A stretch of 14,030 bases of DNA from Spirochaeta sp. (GTDB lineage: Bacteria; Spirochaetota; Spirochaetia; UBA9216). Below the pieces are notes generated by a model that worked only from the letters and a program-made list of their open reading frames with translations, was not told the DNA's origin and made no database searches. The DNA is taken from positions 1 through 14,030 of the forward strand of contig DMKD01000355.1 in NCBI GenBank assembly GCA_003454605.1. Direction: 5' to 3'. Positions 13,334 through 14,030 of the stretch are shown here, one piece after another (the first letter of the stretch is position 1; each line of letters begins with the position of its first letter). The translations under genes and the position numbers were made by a program.

Positions 13334-14030
13334 ATGAAAAAAAACTGGTTAATCCTTATAGCCTGTATCTTTATAGGCAGACTTGGTGCTGAAAGCGTGT
13401 TTGAACAGGGAGAAAACCTTCTTCTTAACAATCAGTTGACTGAAGCCGCGATGATGTTTGAAGCCTCGCTTGAGGAAGATAGAACCAACGCCGATGCTTA
13501 TCTCTATCTCGGATATATATATGAAGTGAAGCAGAATTACGATGCTGCAATAGGTATACTGACACTGGGGGCGGAACAGGCAAGCGGAAAGGCTGAGCAG
13601 ATATATTTCAATCTCGGAAACAATTATTTCAAGGCGGTTAACTATGAAAATGCTGCGGCAATGTATTCCAAAGCCATGCAGAGCAGAAGCGGATATGCCG
13701 AGCCCTATCTAAACCGCGCCAACTGCAGGGTAAAAACTGCAGAATACAGTCTTGCTGTTCGGGATTATAAACTGTTTCTGAATATGAAACCCGATGATCC
13801 GCAGCGTCCGCAGATAGAAAAAATGATATCGATGCTTGAACTCACTATGGTTGAGGAAGAAAACCGTCGAAAAGATGAGGAAGCGCGCAGGCTTGCCGAG
13901 GAAGCGAGGCAGAAAGCCCTGCTCGATTCAGTCTTAAATTCTCTGAGCAACGCTGGTTCAGATACAACAAACCTGTCGGCCGAATCCGAGAAAATTGAAG
14001 ATATTGAGATAGAATTAGACATAGAGGACT
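13334..14030 (+). CDS. Exported TPR protein, 3' end outside window
   Basis: An open reading frame of at least 232 codons starting at ATG 13334 and still open at the right edge. The start MKKNWLILIACIFIGRLGAE looks like a signal peptide, probably cleaved after GRLGA (near residue 18), with no lipobox Cys in the right place. TPR repeats follow, for example VFEQGENLLLNNQLTEAAMM, SLEEDRTNADAYLYLGYIYE and EQIYFNLGNNYFKAVNYENA, each unit of about 34 residues. After about residue 165 comes a highly charged helical stretch (EEENRRKDEEARRLAEEA) that may be a coiled coil, then an acidic Ser/Asp-rich end. Such periplasmic TPR proteins usually help assemble envelope complexes; the partner is unknown. It is divergent from the membrane TPR gene with only 72 nt between, so the two may be co-regulated. 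Confidence 0.8.
   Translation, partial: MKKNWLILIACIFIGRLGAESVFEQGENLLLNNQLTEAAMMFEASLEEDRTNADAYLYLGYIYEVKQNYDAAIGILTLGAEQASGKAEQIYFNLGNNYFKAVNYENAAAMYSKAMQSRSGYAEPYLNRANCRVKTAEYSLAVRDYKLFLNMKPDDPQRPQIEKMISMLELTMVEEENRRKDEEARRLAEEARQKALLDSVLNSLSNAGSDTTNLSAESEKIEDIEIELDIED

Noticed and set aside
13765..14022. 85-codon Ser-rich - strand reading frame
   Set aside because: Antisense to the TPR gene; the Ser-rich run is the complement of its Glu/Arg-rich helix, a usual shadow effect.

Overview
The window is an ordinary-looking bacterial chromosome segment, most likely from a free-living member of the Spirochaetota. Supporting signs are two lipoproteins with the relaxed FSC/LSC lipobox common in spirochaetes, several TPR proteins, a TM1410-type glycosidase lipoprotein, and moderate G+C. 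This is inferred from gene content only; there is no rRNA or other phylogenetic marker. I see no tRNA or rRNA genes, insertion sequences, prophage genes or CRISPR arrays.

Layout. (1) 1-3212, + strand: the 3' end of a SAM-dependent methyltransferase, then a tightly packed set of serC (phosphoserine aminotransferase), an Lrp/AsnC regulator overlapping serC by 4 nt, a dihydroorotate-dehydrogenase-like flavoprotein that lacks the usual catalytic Cys, and a small PQ-loop-like membrane protein. (2) 3282-6451, + strand: a ketopantoate-reductase-like dehydrogenase, a J-domain protein, a GNAT acetyltransferase and a GH114/TM1410-family lipoprotein, again closely spaced. It ends in a bidirectional terminator whose loop carries a tandem 14-bp duplication. 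(3) 9885-6544, - strand: a phnD-phnC-phnE ABC importer operon for a phosphonate-like or phosphorus oxyanion ligand. It has a near-consensus promoter before phnD, a cluster of three hairpins between phnD and phnC, and an unusually large PhnE. (4) 10045-11876, + strand: a glycerolipid acyltransferase coupled to a small lipoprotein. (5) 13261-11912, - strand: a membrane-anchored TPR protein with an Mrr/restriction-endonuclease-like C-terminus. It is divergent from a second, exported TPR protein that runs off the right edge (13334-14030, + strand).

How the parts work together. The phn genes form one importer: PhnD binds ligand outside the membrane, PhnE is the channel and PhnC the ATPase. No C-P lyase or phosphonatase gene is in the window, so the ligand's fate is unknown. 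SerC belongs to serine (and possibly pyridoxal phosphate) synthesis, and its overlapping Lrp-type partner may regulate it. The rest looks like housekeeping and envelope functions.

I do not see a convincing new multi-gene system. The most interesting items are the domain-expanded PhnE, the hairpin cluster between phnD and phnC, the TPR/nuclease-fold fusion, and the coupled serC-lrp-DHOD-like-PQ-loop cassette.
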